Assembly: GCF_044792555.1 (NCBI RefSeq)
Contig: NZ_CP126238.1
Location: 1,612,001-1,676,000 of the forward strand
Direction: 5' to 3'
Length of the DNA stretch: 64,000 bases
DNA from: Alicycliphilus denitrificans_A
Lineage (GTDB): Bacteria; Pseudomonadota; Gammaproteobacteria; Burkholderiales; Burkholderiaceae_C
Under the pieces are notes generated by a model. It was not told the DNA's origin, did not search any database, and saw nothing but the letters and a program-made list of their open reading frames with translations. A program made the position numbers and the translations under genes. Positions 1 through 7,399 of the stretch are shown here, piece by piece (position 1 is the stretch's first letter; the number at the start of each line of letters is the position of its first letter).

Positions 1-882
1 CATCTCCACCATGCCGGGCACGGCGTTCGATGCGTTGGGCGTGAGCGAGAGACGGCCCACGGTGGCCACCACGTAATGCGGCTTGCCTGCAAGTGCGCCG
101 GCCTTGCGGTTGGCTGCGTCGATGATGCGCGCTGCACCTACCAGTGCGTCATGGCGGATGTCCATCGGCGTGGTGCCCGCATGGTCGGCCTGGCCGTGGA
201 CCGTGAAGGAGACGCGGCGGATGCCGACGATGTTGGTGACTACGCCGATCGGCAGCCCCCGTTGCTCCAGCACCGGGCCCTGCTCGATGTGCAATTCAAC
301 GAACGCTGCGGTGCTGTCCTTGCCGCGCAGCGGCTTGTCGAGTGCTTCGGGCGTGGCGCCAATGCGGCGCATACCCTCTGCGAGCGTTTCTCCTTGCGGG
401 TTCTTCGCGGCGAGCATGCCTGCGTCGAGCTTGCCGGAGATGGCGCGGCTGCCGATGCAGGAGATGCCGTAGTCGCTCGGCTCCTCGGAGAGGAAGTCGA
501 TTACCTCAAACGGGTGTTGCAAGACAATGCCGTTTTCGTGCAGCGTGTGCGCGACCTCAATGCCCGCAAGCACGCCGATGATGCCGTCAAAGCGCCCCCC
601 CATCATCACTGTGTCGCAGTGCGAACCGGTCACGATGGGCGCGCGCTCGGGCGCTCCGGCTGCCGCAGGAAGGCGGCCCACCAGGTTGCCGCCTTCGTCG
701 AGATGTACCTGCATGCCCGCGGCCCTGAACTCGTCGGCCAGCCACGCGCGGGCCTTCTCGAACTCGGGTGAGAAGGCGCGGCGCGTCCATGGCACGTCGG
801 GCAGCGTGAACGTGGACAGGGTCTCTATGCGGCGCCACAGGCGCTCGGCATTCAGGGGCGGGAGCTTGATATGTGCAGTCAT
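1..882 (-). CDS. M20-family Zn amidohydrolase (allantoate / N-carbamoyl-amino-acid hydrolase type), 3' end off window
   Basis: The frame is open from ATG at 882 to the window edge (294 codons visible), so the C-terminus is missing. Metal-binding features of the M20 hydantoinase/carbamoylase family are visible: GSHCDT at residues 86-91 (H88, D90), FDG with D99, the EE pair at 133-134, ELHIEQGP around H198, and GTTPM at 236-240 followed by the R-x-DA motif. Family members cleave carbamoyl or ureido groups from N-carbamoyl-amino acids or allantoate in the cytoplasm. It lies 10 bp downstream of the amidohydrolase gene on the same strand, so the two probably act in sequence: ring opening, then decarbamoylation. 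The exact substrate cannot be told from sequence. Confidence 0.85.
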   Translation of the reverse strand, partial: MTAHIKLPPLNAERLWRRIETLSTFTLPDVPWTRRAFSPEFEKARAWLADEFRAAGMQVHLDEGGNLVGRLPAAAGAPERAPIVTGSHCDTVMMGGRFDGIIGVLAGIEVAHTLHENGIVLQHPFEVIDFLSEEPSDYGISCIGSRAISGKLDAGMLAAKNPQGETLAEGMRRIGATPEALDKPLRGKDSTAAFVELHIEQGPVLEQRGLPIGVVTNIVGIRRVSFTVHGQADHAGTTPMDIRHDALVGAARIIDAANRKAGALAGKPHYVVATVGRLSLTPNASNAVPGMVEM

Positions 883-892
883 GCCGGGCCTG

Positions 893-2275
893 TCAATCGT
901 CGTAGGAAGGGGGCACGCCGCGGCTGGCGTGCGGGCGCAGGAAGTGGCCGTCGCCGGCCTTGTTCAATACCCTGCTGCCGTCGAACACCTGCTGGCCGCG
1001 GCACCAGGTGCCGGCCACGCGCACGGTGAATTCCATGCCTTCGAACGAACTCCAGTGCACGGCGGAGAGGCTGGTCGACGGATCAAAAGCATAGCGCTCG
1101 GGCTTGAGAATGACGATGTCGGCGTCCATGCCCACGTCCAGCGTGCCCTTGCGGTCGTCCAGCAGGAAGTGGCGCGCTGGGTTGCGCGAAAGCTGGCGCA
1201 CCACCATCGAAGGGGCAATGCCGTGCCGCTCGCAGCCGGTCCAGAACGCGGGCAGCAGCGTCTCCAGGCCCGGTCCGCCTGAGGAATTCTTGAACACGTC
1301 GGGATTGCCCTTGCGCTCCAGGCCCCAGCTCACATGATCGGACGAGACGAAGGTGCAGGCATCGCGCGCAATATGCGTCCACAGCAGATCCACCTCGGCC
1401 TTGGGGCGGATGGGGGGATAGTGCTTGGTCTTGGCGCCGAAGCGGCGGGTGTGCTCCTCATGGTTGAGCATGAGGTACTGGATGCAGGTCTCGATGGTGG
1501 CGGCAGTGCCGTTCCTGCGGTACATGTCGCATAACTCGAAGCCGCGCGATGTCGAGACATGCACGGCGTGCGCGCGTGCGCCGGTTTCTGCGCCCAGCTC
1601 ATAGATGATGCCGGTGGCCAGGTTCTCGATCAGCGGCGTGTGGGCGCGCATGAAGGCATCCCAGCCGGTGTCCCCGGCCTCCTGTAGGCGGCGGATGTTC
1701 TTGCGCGTCAAGTCCTGCATCTGGTTGTGCACGCCGCACACCAGGCCCGAGGGCGCGATCCGCTTGAAGGCCTCGAACAGGTCGTCCTCGTCCACGCGCG
1801 GAAAGCGCCCCGGAGTGGCCTCGAAGGTGGAGAACTTGAAGGCGCAGACGCCGCCTTCGATCAGGCCGGCCGCGGCCTGCAGGCCATGCTCGGCGTTGAG
1901 CGTGCCGAACAGGGCCACGTCCACATGGCAGTCGCGCTCCACCTCGGCAATCTTGGCGTCCAGCTGCGGGCGCGATGCCACCGGCTGCGGGTCGTCGTAG
2001 GGCATGTCCACCATCACTGTCACACCGCCGGCCGCGGCTGCGCGCGATGCCCAGCCCAGGCCTTCCTGGCCGGCCTGGCTGCCCGAGTGCACCTGGCCAT
2101 CGACCACGCCCGGCACGATCCACTGGCCGCGCGCGTCTACCTTCTCTCGCGCTGCGGGTGCTGCGCCTTCACCGCGTGCGGCGACCTTGCCGTCGCGTAC
2201 GCCCAGCCAGCCATCCTGCACGACACCGCGTGCGTCAACGATATTGCCTTGAACGACAAGGTCAAAGTCACTCAT
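893..2275 (-). CDS. Allantoinase / dihydropyrimidinase-like amidohydrolase with altered HxH motif
   Basis: A 460-residue protein of the cyclic amidohydrolase superfamily (hydantoinase, allantoinase, dihydroorotase). The carboxylated-lysine position is present (CAFKF, K147), as are GVH (H183), AVHVS (H239) and SSDH (D313), the usual binuclear metal ligands. The first ligand motif, normally D-x-H-x-H, reads DGQVH at 59-63, so its first histidine is glutamine (Q61). Either metal binding is altered or the enzyme belongs to a divergent subclass. It sits upstream of the M20 amidohydrolase gene and is divergent from a LysR gene. Together they fit a hydantoin, allantoin or related cyclic-ureide pathway (inference). 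Confidence 0.8.
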   Translation of the reverse strand: MSDFDLVVQGNIVDARGVVQDGWLGVRDGKVAARGEGAAPAAREKVDARGQWIVPGVVDGQVHSGSQAGQEGLGWASRAAAAGGVTVMVDMPYDDPQPVASRPQLDAKIAEVERDCHVDVALFGTLNAEHGLQAAAGLIEGGVCAFKFSTFEATPGRFPRVDEDDLFEAFKRIAPSGLVCGVHNQMQDLTRKNIRRLQEAGDTGWDAFMRAHTPLIENLATGIIYELGAETGARAHAVHVSTSRGFELCDMYRRNGTAATIETCIQYLMLNHEEHTRRFGAKTKHYPPIRPKAEVDLLWTHIARDACTFVSSDHVSWGLERKGNPDVFKNSSGGPGLETLLPAFWTGCERHGIAPSMVVRQLSRNPARHFLLDDRKGTLDVGMDADIVILKPERYAFDPSTSLSAVHWSSFEGMEFTVRVAGTWCRGQQVFDGSRVLNKAGDGHFLRPHASRGVPPSYDD

Positions 2276-2320
2276 GTTTGCTCTCCGAAATCACAGGAAG
2301 TAGGAAAAGTGTAGGAGTGC

Positions 2321-2339
2321 AATTAACAAAATGTCATAT
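2321..2339. promoter_or_regulatory. Candidate LysR operator, copy 1
   Basis: AATTAAC-N5-GTCATAT lies in the 100-bp divergent region between the amidohydrolase and lysR. It is an imperfect version of the palindrome AATTAAC-N5-GTTAATT found upstream of the MFS gene. Its centre is 36 bp from copy 2, a spacing typical of paired LysR sites. Confidence 0.5.
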
Positions 2340-2356
2340 GCTTAAATATGCGAAGT

Positions 2357-2375
2357 AATTAACATCAGGTTATTC
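2357..2375. promoter_or_regulatory. Candidate LysR operator, copy 2
   Basis: AATTAAC-N5-GTTATTC directly abuts the lysR ATG at 2376, which suggests autorepression. It shares the left half-site and most of the right half-site with the copies at 2321 and 3500. Confidence 0.5.
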
Positions 2376-3257
2376 ATGAAGCTCAATCTGCGCCAGATCG
2401 AAGTGTTCCGGGCCATCATGCTCAGCGGCTCCATCAGCGGAGCGTCCAAGCTGCTATATGTGTCCCAGCCCGCCGTGAGCCGGTTGATCGCCTATACGGA
2501 GCAGCGATTGGGATTGCAGCTCTTTGAACGCATCAAGGGCAGGCTGTACCCCACACCCGAAGCCCGCCGCCTCTTTGAAGAGGTGAGCGTGCTCTACCAG
2601 AACGTGCAGCGGGTGAACGAGGTGGCGGAGAACCTCGCCCTGAACAGGGAGGGGCAGATTCGCATTGCCTGCAGCCCCAATATCGGTCAGTCGCTTATTC
2701 CGCTGGCGGTGGCGCGTTTCACGCGGCTCTTTCCAGAGGTGCGCGTGGTGCTGCACACCCATATCCCCCATGTGATGCTGCAAGCGCTGCTTACCCAGCA
2801 GGTGGAGCTCGGTGTCACCTACATGCCGATCCCCCACCCGAGCCTGGCCATGCAGCCGCTGTATGAAAACCGCATCGTCGCCGCGCTGCCCCAGCACCAC
2901 CGGCTCGCCGGGCGCGAGCAGATCTCTGGCGGTGACCTGCAGGGCGAGCGCTTTATCGGCTACGGCAGCGAGATTCCTTTTGCGCAACTGGTGCACCGCA
3001 TCTTTGGCAACGAGGAAAACCAGCCTGTGCCCCGCGTCGAGGTGCAGCAGGCGCATGTGGCCTGCGCCATGGTGCAGGCGGGTGTGGGCGTGGCGTTGGT
3101 CGATGAGCTCACCATCCGTGGGCCGTCCTGGTCCAATGTGGTGGCGATCCCGGTAGCGCCCATGGTGCACGCGCCCATCCACGCCTTCAACCTGGCGTTG
3201 CAGCCCATGTCGCGCCTGGCGCAGGAGTTCGTCCGGGTGCTCAAGACGCTCGATTAA
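2376..3257 (+). CDS. LysR-family transcriptional regulator
   Basis: A 293-residue LysR protein. The N-terminal winged helix (about residues 3-62) has the usual pattern: LRQIEVFRAIM, then SGASKLLYVSQPAVSRLI and LGLQLFERIKGRLYPT. An effector-binding domain with the two-lobed periplasmic-binding fold follows (about 92-290). It is divergent from the amidohydrolase/M20 pair and 349 bp upstream of an MFS transporter. Matching inverted repeats in both promoter regions suggest it controls both units. No good Shine-Dalgarno sequence precedes ATG 2376, but the HTH begins immediately, so the start is well supported. Confidence 0.9.
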   Translation: MKLNLRQIEVFRAIMLSGSISGASKLLYVSQPAVSRLIAYTEQRLGLQLFERIKGRLYPTPEARRLFEEVSVLYQNVQRVNEVAENLALNREGQIRIACSPNIGQSLIPLAVARFTRLFPEVRVVLHTHIPHVMLQALLTQQVELGVTYMPIPHPSLAMQPLYENRIVAALPQHHRLAGREQISGGDLQGERFIGYGSEIPFAQLVHRIFGNEENQPVPRVEVQQAHVACAMVQAGVGVALVDELTIRGPSWSNVVAIPVAPMVHAPIHAFNLALQPMSRLAQEFVRVLKTLD

Positions 3258-3413
3258 TCACGCGCTACAACGATGAGCTGCCCGCAAAGGCCTTCCACCG
3301 CCATGGAAAAAGTCGCTGCGAACCGCTTGGGATCGGGTTGAAGCTTCCGGTGACTACCTAGTATTTTCCCTATATTGGCTTGATGCAAGGCATGGCTGGG
3401 ATGGTGCACCTGT

Positions 3414-3447
3414 GCACGCACCCGGAGGTGGTGCGTGCCCGTTTTCC
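3414..3447 (+). terminator. Possible lysR terminator hairpin
   Basis: Perfect 9-bp arms GCACGCACC (3414-3422) and GGTGCGTGC (3430-3438) with a 7-nt loop, then CCGTTTTCCC. The T-run is short, so termination is plausible but not certain. The rest of the 3258-3606 gap holds only this hairpin and the operator at 3500-3518. Confidence 0.35.
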
Positions 3448-3499
3448 CTTTGTCGGAAAGGCTGAACGGGGATAAAGGCCGCCTCGCACCAAATGCATC

Positions 3500-3518
3500 A
3501 ATTAACTTGATGTTAATT
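3500..3518. promoter_or_regulatory. Candidate LysR operator, copy 3 (perfect palindrome)
   Basis: AATTAAC-TTGAT-GTTAATT is a perfect inverted repeat with 7-bp arms, 88 bp upstream of the MFS start codon. It is the best match of the three related sites and links the transporter to the lysR/amidohydrolase promoter. Confidence 0.55.
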
Positions 3519-3606
3519 GCTATCAATAAAATGTAATGCGACATTGTTGGTGGCGAGCTCTAGCATCCAACCCATTCAATAGCTCTTCTTCCATGCCCCA
3601 ACTGCC

Positions 3607-4956
3607 ATGGCCCACATTACCGCATCCTCATATCCGGGAGCCGCTAAGGCTCAGGTCGCCTCCACAGCGCCCGTTACACATGATGCGCGCTCCAGCAAGC
3701 GCGCCGTTATCGCGGCGTCCACCGGCAACGCGCTGGAGTGGTATGACTTCACGGTCTATGCACTGTTTGCCGTCTACATCGGCCAGAACTTCTTCCAGAA
3801 CGACAACCCGACGGTGCAACTCATGGCATCGTTCCTTGCGTTTGGCTTGGGCTACCTCGCCCGCCCGCTGGGCGCGCTAATCCTCGGCTCCTACGGCGAT
3901 CGCAAGGGCCGCAAGGCCGCGCTGACCATGACCATCATGCTGATGGCCGCGGGCACTTTGCTCATCGCTGTCGCTCCTCCCTACGCCGCCATCGGCATCG
4001 GCGCACCGCTGCTGATCGTGGCTGGCCGCGTACTGCAGGGTTTTTCCGCAGGTGGTGAAGTAGGCGGCGCCACGGCCTTCCTTGTCGAGCATGCACCGCC
4101 GGAAAAGCGCGGCCTGTATGCATCGTGGCTGCAGGCCAGCATGGGCATCAGCAACATGATGGCCGCACTTGTTGCCACCGGCGTGACCATGATTTTCACT
4201 ACACAACAGGTACATGACTGGGCTTGGCGCATTCCGTTCATCATCGGTCTGGCGATTGCCCCCGTAGGCTTGTGGATGCGCCGCGCGCTGGATGAAACCC
4301 CGCACTTCAAGGAAGAAGCTGAGCGCGCCGCAGCTTCCGGAGGGGGCGAGAAGAAGGCGCCGCTGCTGAAGGTGCTGCGCGAGTGCCCGCGCCAGTTGCT
4401 GACGGGCCTGGGCCTGTCCGTGCTGTGGGCGGCGGCTCCCTATGCCCTCATCATCTATCTGCCCATCTACGTACAGAAGAACATGGGCTTCGAGAGTTCA
4501 CAGGCCTTCACGGCAGCCCTCATCGGCAATATCTTCCTGGTGGCCGGTAGTCTGGTCTCTGGCACGCTGTCGGATCGTTTCGGTCGCCGCAACATGCTGC
4601 GCTTTGGCGCGATCCTGTTGTTCGTTGGCGCCTATCCGCTGATGGCCTGGCTCCATGGGAACCACACGACACTGGCGCTGATCATTGTGCAGTCAGCCAT
4701 GTGTTCCATGGTGGCGCTATTCGTGGGGGCCGCTCCTGCTGCGCTGTCCGAGATCTTCCCCACGGCCGTGCGCTCCTCGGGCATGTCTCTGTCGTATAAC
4801 GCTGCCGTGACGGTGCTCGGCGGCTTTGCTCCTGCGCTGCTCACCTGGATCACCTACAAGACCGGTGTCGCCTACGCGCCGGCACTGTATGTGATGGCTG
4901 CCGCCGTTATTGCGCTGGTCGCGATCACCTTTCTGCCCAAGCGCGCAGAGGATTGA
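3607..4956 (+). CDS. MFS transporter, metabolite:H+ symporter (MHS) type
   Basis: A 449-residue inner-membrane protein with about 12 hydrophobic segments. MHS hallmarks are visible: the N-terminal NALEWYDFTVYALF (about 41-54), FGLGYLARPLGALILG, the loop 2-3 motif GDRKGRKAAL (about 97-106), GFSAGGEVGGATAFLVEHAPP, and the second-half loop SDRFGRRNML. Family members import organic acids such as citrate, ketoglutarate, proline/betaine or shikimate. The substrate here is unknown. Shared operator motifs with the upstream lysR suggest it imports the compound handled by the amidohydrolases. The start ATG is followed by a roughly 35-residue cytoplasmic tail before TM1. Confidence 0.88.
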   Translation: MAHITASSYPGAAKAQVASTAPVTHDARSSKRAVIAASTGNALEWYDFTVYALFAVYIGQNFFQNDNPTVQLMASFLAFGLGYLARPLGALILGSYGDRKGRKAALTMTIMLMAAGTLLIAVAPPYAAIGIGAPLLIVAGRVLQGFSAGGEVGGATAFLVEHAPPEKRGLYASWLQASMGISNMMAALVATGVTMIFTTQQVHDWAWRIPFIIGLAIAPVGLWMRRALDETPHFKEEAERAAASGGGEKKAPLLKVLRECPRQLLTGLGLSVLWAAAPYALIIYLPIYVQKNMGFESSQAFTAALIGNIFLVAGSLVSGTLSDRFGRRNMLRFGAILLFVGAYPLMAWLHGNHTTLALIIVQSAMCSMVALFVGAAPAALSEIFPTAVRSSGMSLSYNAAVTVLGGFAPALLTWITYKTGVAYAPALYVMAAAVIALVAITFLPKRAED

Positions 4957-4992
4957 AGTAGTTCCAATTAGGGGGCGGCGATGAGCTGGTTT

Positions 4993-5850
4993 TCATGCGC
5001 TCGGTAGCGCCGCGCAGCACCGCGCCGGCAGCTGCAGCCAGCGCCCGGCCGCGGCCTGCAGCGCGGCCAGCTGGCCGGTGGTGTAGAGCGTGATCTGCCC
5101 CGGCTCGGTTTCTGCATGTGCCAGCGCGCCGGCCTGGGCCAGGATGCGGCGCGTCTGGCGCGCCACGGCGGCGCCGGTGTCCAGGATCTGTACCTCGGGC
5201 CCGACCAGGGTGCGCAGCGCGTCCTTGGCAAACACATAGTGCGTGCAGCCCAGCACCAGCGTGTCGATGTCGCCGGTCTTCAGGCCAAAACTGCCTAAAG
5301 CGCCCGTGTACTGTGCGCAAAGCGCTCCTATTTTTGTTGCAGACTCGGTGGCCGGCAGCGGCTCCTCGGTGCTTTGCTCTATGGCCCGGGCCAGGCCGTC
5401 GCAGGCCTGCACGGCAAAGCGCGTGTGCGCCGAATGCGCCTCCAGCAGCCTTTGAAAGCGCGCGCTGCCCACCGTGCCGCGCGTGGCCAGCACGCCCACA
5501 TGGTGCGTCTGGCTGCAGGCAGCGGCGGGCTTGAGTGCGGGCTCCACGCCGATGGCGGGCAGGTCGGGCAGGGTGGCGCGCAGCTGCTCCACGGCAGCGG
5601 CCGTGGCGGTGTTGCAGGCCACCACCAGGGCCTTGATGCCGTGCTGCGCGCGCAGCCAGCGCGCGATGGCCAGCGTCCGCCCCTGCACGAAGGCCTCGCC
5701 CTTCTCGTCGCCGTAGGGCGCGTTGCCGCTGTCGGCCAGGTAGACGAAGTCTTCGTGTGGCAGCTCGTGGCGCAGGGCCTGCAGCACGCTCAGGCCGCCT
5801 ATGCCGCTGTCGAACACGCCGATGGGCCGGGCGGCAGGGGCTTGTGTCAT
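4993..5850 (-). CDS. murI: Glutamate racemase
   Basis: Interconverts L- and D-glutamate for peptidoglycan. The start chosen is ATG 5850, which gives MTQAPAARPIGVFDSGIGG; the frame is open upstream but the family begins here. Motifs seen: GVFDSGIGGLSVL, the substrate-binding DSGNAPYG, the catalytic cysteines in VACNTAT and LGCTHYVF, and the flanking VGVEPALKPA-type segment. An unusual linker (ESATKIGALCAQYTGALG) before the second half coincides with a degenerate copy of the dispersed repeat (5281-5340), so the repeat seems to have been absorbed in frame. The gene is single and converges on the MFS gene. Confidence 0.93.
   Translation of the reverse strand: MTQAPAARPIGVFDSGIGGLSVLQALRHELPHEDFVYLADSGNAPYGDEKGEAFVQGRTLAIARWLRAQHGIKALVVACNTATAAAVEQLRATLPDLPAIGVEPALKPAAACSQTHHVGVLATRGTVGSARFQRLLEAHSAHTRFAVQACDGLARAIEQSTEEPLPATESATKIGALCAQYTGALGSFGLKTGDIDTLVLGCTHYVFAKDALRTLVGPEVQILDTGAAVARQTRRILAQAGALAHAETEPGQITLYTTGQLAALQAAAGRWLQLPARCCAALPSA
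5281..5340 (+). repeat. Degenerate copy of the dispersed stem-loop repeat inside murI
   Basis: The segment keeps GGCCAAAA at one end, two AAAGCG blocks in the middle and CTCCTATTTTTGTT at the other end. This is the layout of the intergenic repeat at 8877 and elsewhere. It is read in frame on the minus strand as part of MurI. Confidence 0.45.
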
Positions 5851-5931
5851 GGCTGGTGCAAACAGGGGGTAATGGGGTGGTTGGTGCGCGCGTGGCGCGC
5901 TGCAAGGCCGCAAGTATGCCCGCGCCGGCCG

Positions 5932-6552
5932 TCACGCCATGGCCGTGCGGCGGAACACCAGCAAGCGGTTGTTGGCCGGCATGGGGTGGTCGTGCTCCAG
6001 TGCCAGGCCATGGCTTGCAGCCAGCGCCAGGATGTCCTCGAAGTGGCGTATGCCGCTCGCTGGGTCGCGCGCACGCAGCCAGGCGTCGAAGGCGCGGTTG
6101 CTGTCGCTGGTGTAGGTGCCGCCGTAGTTGAACGGGCCGTACAGCGCCAGCACGCCGCCCGCGGGCAGGTGGGCGCCCGCCAGCGCGAACAGCTGCTCCA
6201 CCAGCGGCCAGGCCACGATGTGTGCGGTGTTGGCGGAAAACACGGCGTCGAATGGGCCGTCGGGCCAGCCGCTGCTGGCCAGGTCCAGCAGCAGCGGCGG
6301 GCGCAGGTTGGGCGCGGGGTACGCGGCCTGCCAGGCGCGTATGCCGGCGTGGTTCCCGGCCAGGTCGCTGGTCTGCCAGACCAGGTGCGGCAGGCGCGGC
6401 GCGAAATGCACGCCGTGCTGGCCCGTGCCCGAGCCGATCTCCAGCACCTGGCGGCGGTCGGCAAAGGCCTGGAGCAGTACGGCCAGGATGGGGGCCCGGT
6501 TGTTTTCGCAGGCCTGGGAGAAGGGCAGGTCGGGGGGGTGTGGGACGGTCAT
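5932..6552 (-). CDS. DUF938 SAM-dependent methyltransferase-like protein
   Basis: A 206-residue protein from ATG 6552 (MTVPHPPDLPFSQACENN); further in-frame codons upstream are unlikely to be translated. It has the class I methyltransferase motif I VLEIGSGTGQHGVHFA, then the DUF938 signatures SANTAHIVAW and LYGPFNYGGTYTSDSN, and FDAWLRARDPASGIRHFED. The biochemical function of the family is not established. The gene overlaps nothing and lies 81 bp upstream of murI on the same strand, so the two may be cotranscribed. Confidence 0.82.
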   Translation of the reverse strand: MTVPHPPDLPFSQACENNRAPILAVLLQAFADRRQVLEIGSGTGQHGVHFAPRLPHLVWQTSDLAGNHAGIRAWQAAYPAPNLRPPLLLDLASSGWPDGPFDAVFSANTAHIVAWPLVEQLFALAGAHLPAGGVLALYGPFNYGGTYTSDSNRAFDAWLRARDPASGIRHFEDILALAASHGLALEHDHPMPANNRLLVFRRTAMA

Positions 6553-6589
6553 GGGAGCTGGAGCATGCACCGCCCGATTATTCCCCTTG

Positions 6590-7393
6590 TCAGTAGGCGG
6601 CACTGGGCGGCGGTTCGGCGCCGGCGCCCGTGCTACCCAGCTCGGTGCGCCTTTTGCGCGCCGCCTGGGTGAACATCAGCACGTCCACCCCCACGGCCAC
6701 GAAGCTGCAGCCCAGATCCAGGTAGCGCCGCGCCAGCGCCGGGTCCGAGGTCAGCGTGCCCGCGGCCTTGCCGCTGGCGATGATGGTGCGCATGGCGCCC
6801 TTGATGGCGGCCTGCACCTCGGGATGGCCGGGGTTGCCGCGGTGGCCCATGGACGCGGCCAGGTCGGCCGGGCCGATGAACACGCCGTGCACGCCGTCCA
6901 CGGCGCAGATGGCCTCCAGGTTGCCGAGCGCCGTGGCGGTCTCGGCCTGCACCAGCAGGCAGACCTCGTCGTCGGCCACGTCCAGGTAGTCGCTGCGGCG
7001 GCTCCACTGCGAGGCGCGCCCCACGGCGCTGCCCACGCCGCGCACGCCCCGGGGCGGGTACTGCGTGGCGGCCACGATGGCGCGCGCCTGTTCGGGCGTA
7101 TCCACCATGGGCACGAGCAGGGTCTTGGCGCCTATGTCCAGCATCTGCTTGATGAGAGCCGTGCTGCCCTCCACCACGCGCACCACGGGCTGGCCGGGAT
7201 AGGGCGCCACGGCCTGCAGCGCGGCCAGCGTGCCGCGCAGGTCGTTGGGGGCATGCTCGCCGTCGATCAGCAGCCAGTCGTAGCCGCAGGTGGCGGCAGC
7301 CTCGGCCAGATAGGGCGTGGCCATGGACAGCCACAGGCCGATCTGGGGCTGGCGCGCGGCCAGGGCGGATTTGAAGGGGTTGTGTGCGGGCAT
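6590..7393 (-). CDS. HpcH/HpaI-family class II aldolase (2-keto-3-deoxy-glucarate / hydroxy-oxo-diacid aldolase type)
   Basis: A 267-residue aldolase. Family motifs: GLWLSMATPYLAEAAATCGYDWLLIDGEHAPND, the phosphate/substrate loop around VPMVDTPEQAR, the metal ligand glutamate in LLVQAETATALGN, and GVFIGPADLAASMG with the second acidic ligand. Members split 2-oxo-4-hydroxy diacids into pyruvate plus a semialdehyde. The gene is 6 bp downstream of a semialdehyde dehydrogenase and in the same operon as a GarD-type dehydratase. A role in galactarate/glucarate breakdown (GarL-like) is therefore likely; HpaI (homoprotocatechuate) activity is less likely without hpa genes. Confidence 0.85.
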   Translation of the reverse strand: MPAHNPFKSALAARQPQIGLWLSMATPYLAEAAATCGYDWLLIDGEHAPNDLRGTLAALQAVAPYPGQPVVRVVEGSTALIKQMLDIGAKTLLVPMVDTPEQARAIVAATQYPPRGVRGVGSAVGRASQWSRRSDYLDVADDEVCLLVQAETATALGNLEAICAVDGVHGVFIGPADLAASMGHRGNPGHPEVQAAIKGAMRTIIASGKAAGTLTSDPALARRYLDLGCSFVAVGVDVLMFTQAARKRRTELGSTGAGAEPPPSAAY

Positions 7394-7399
7394 GGCTTG

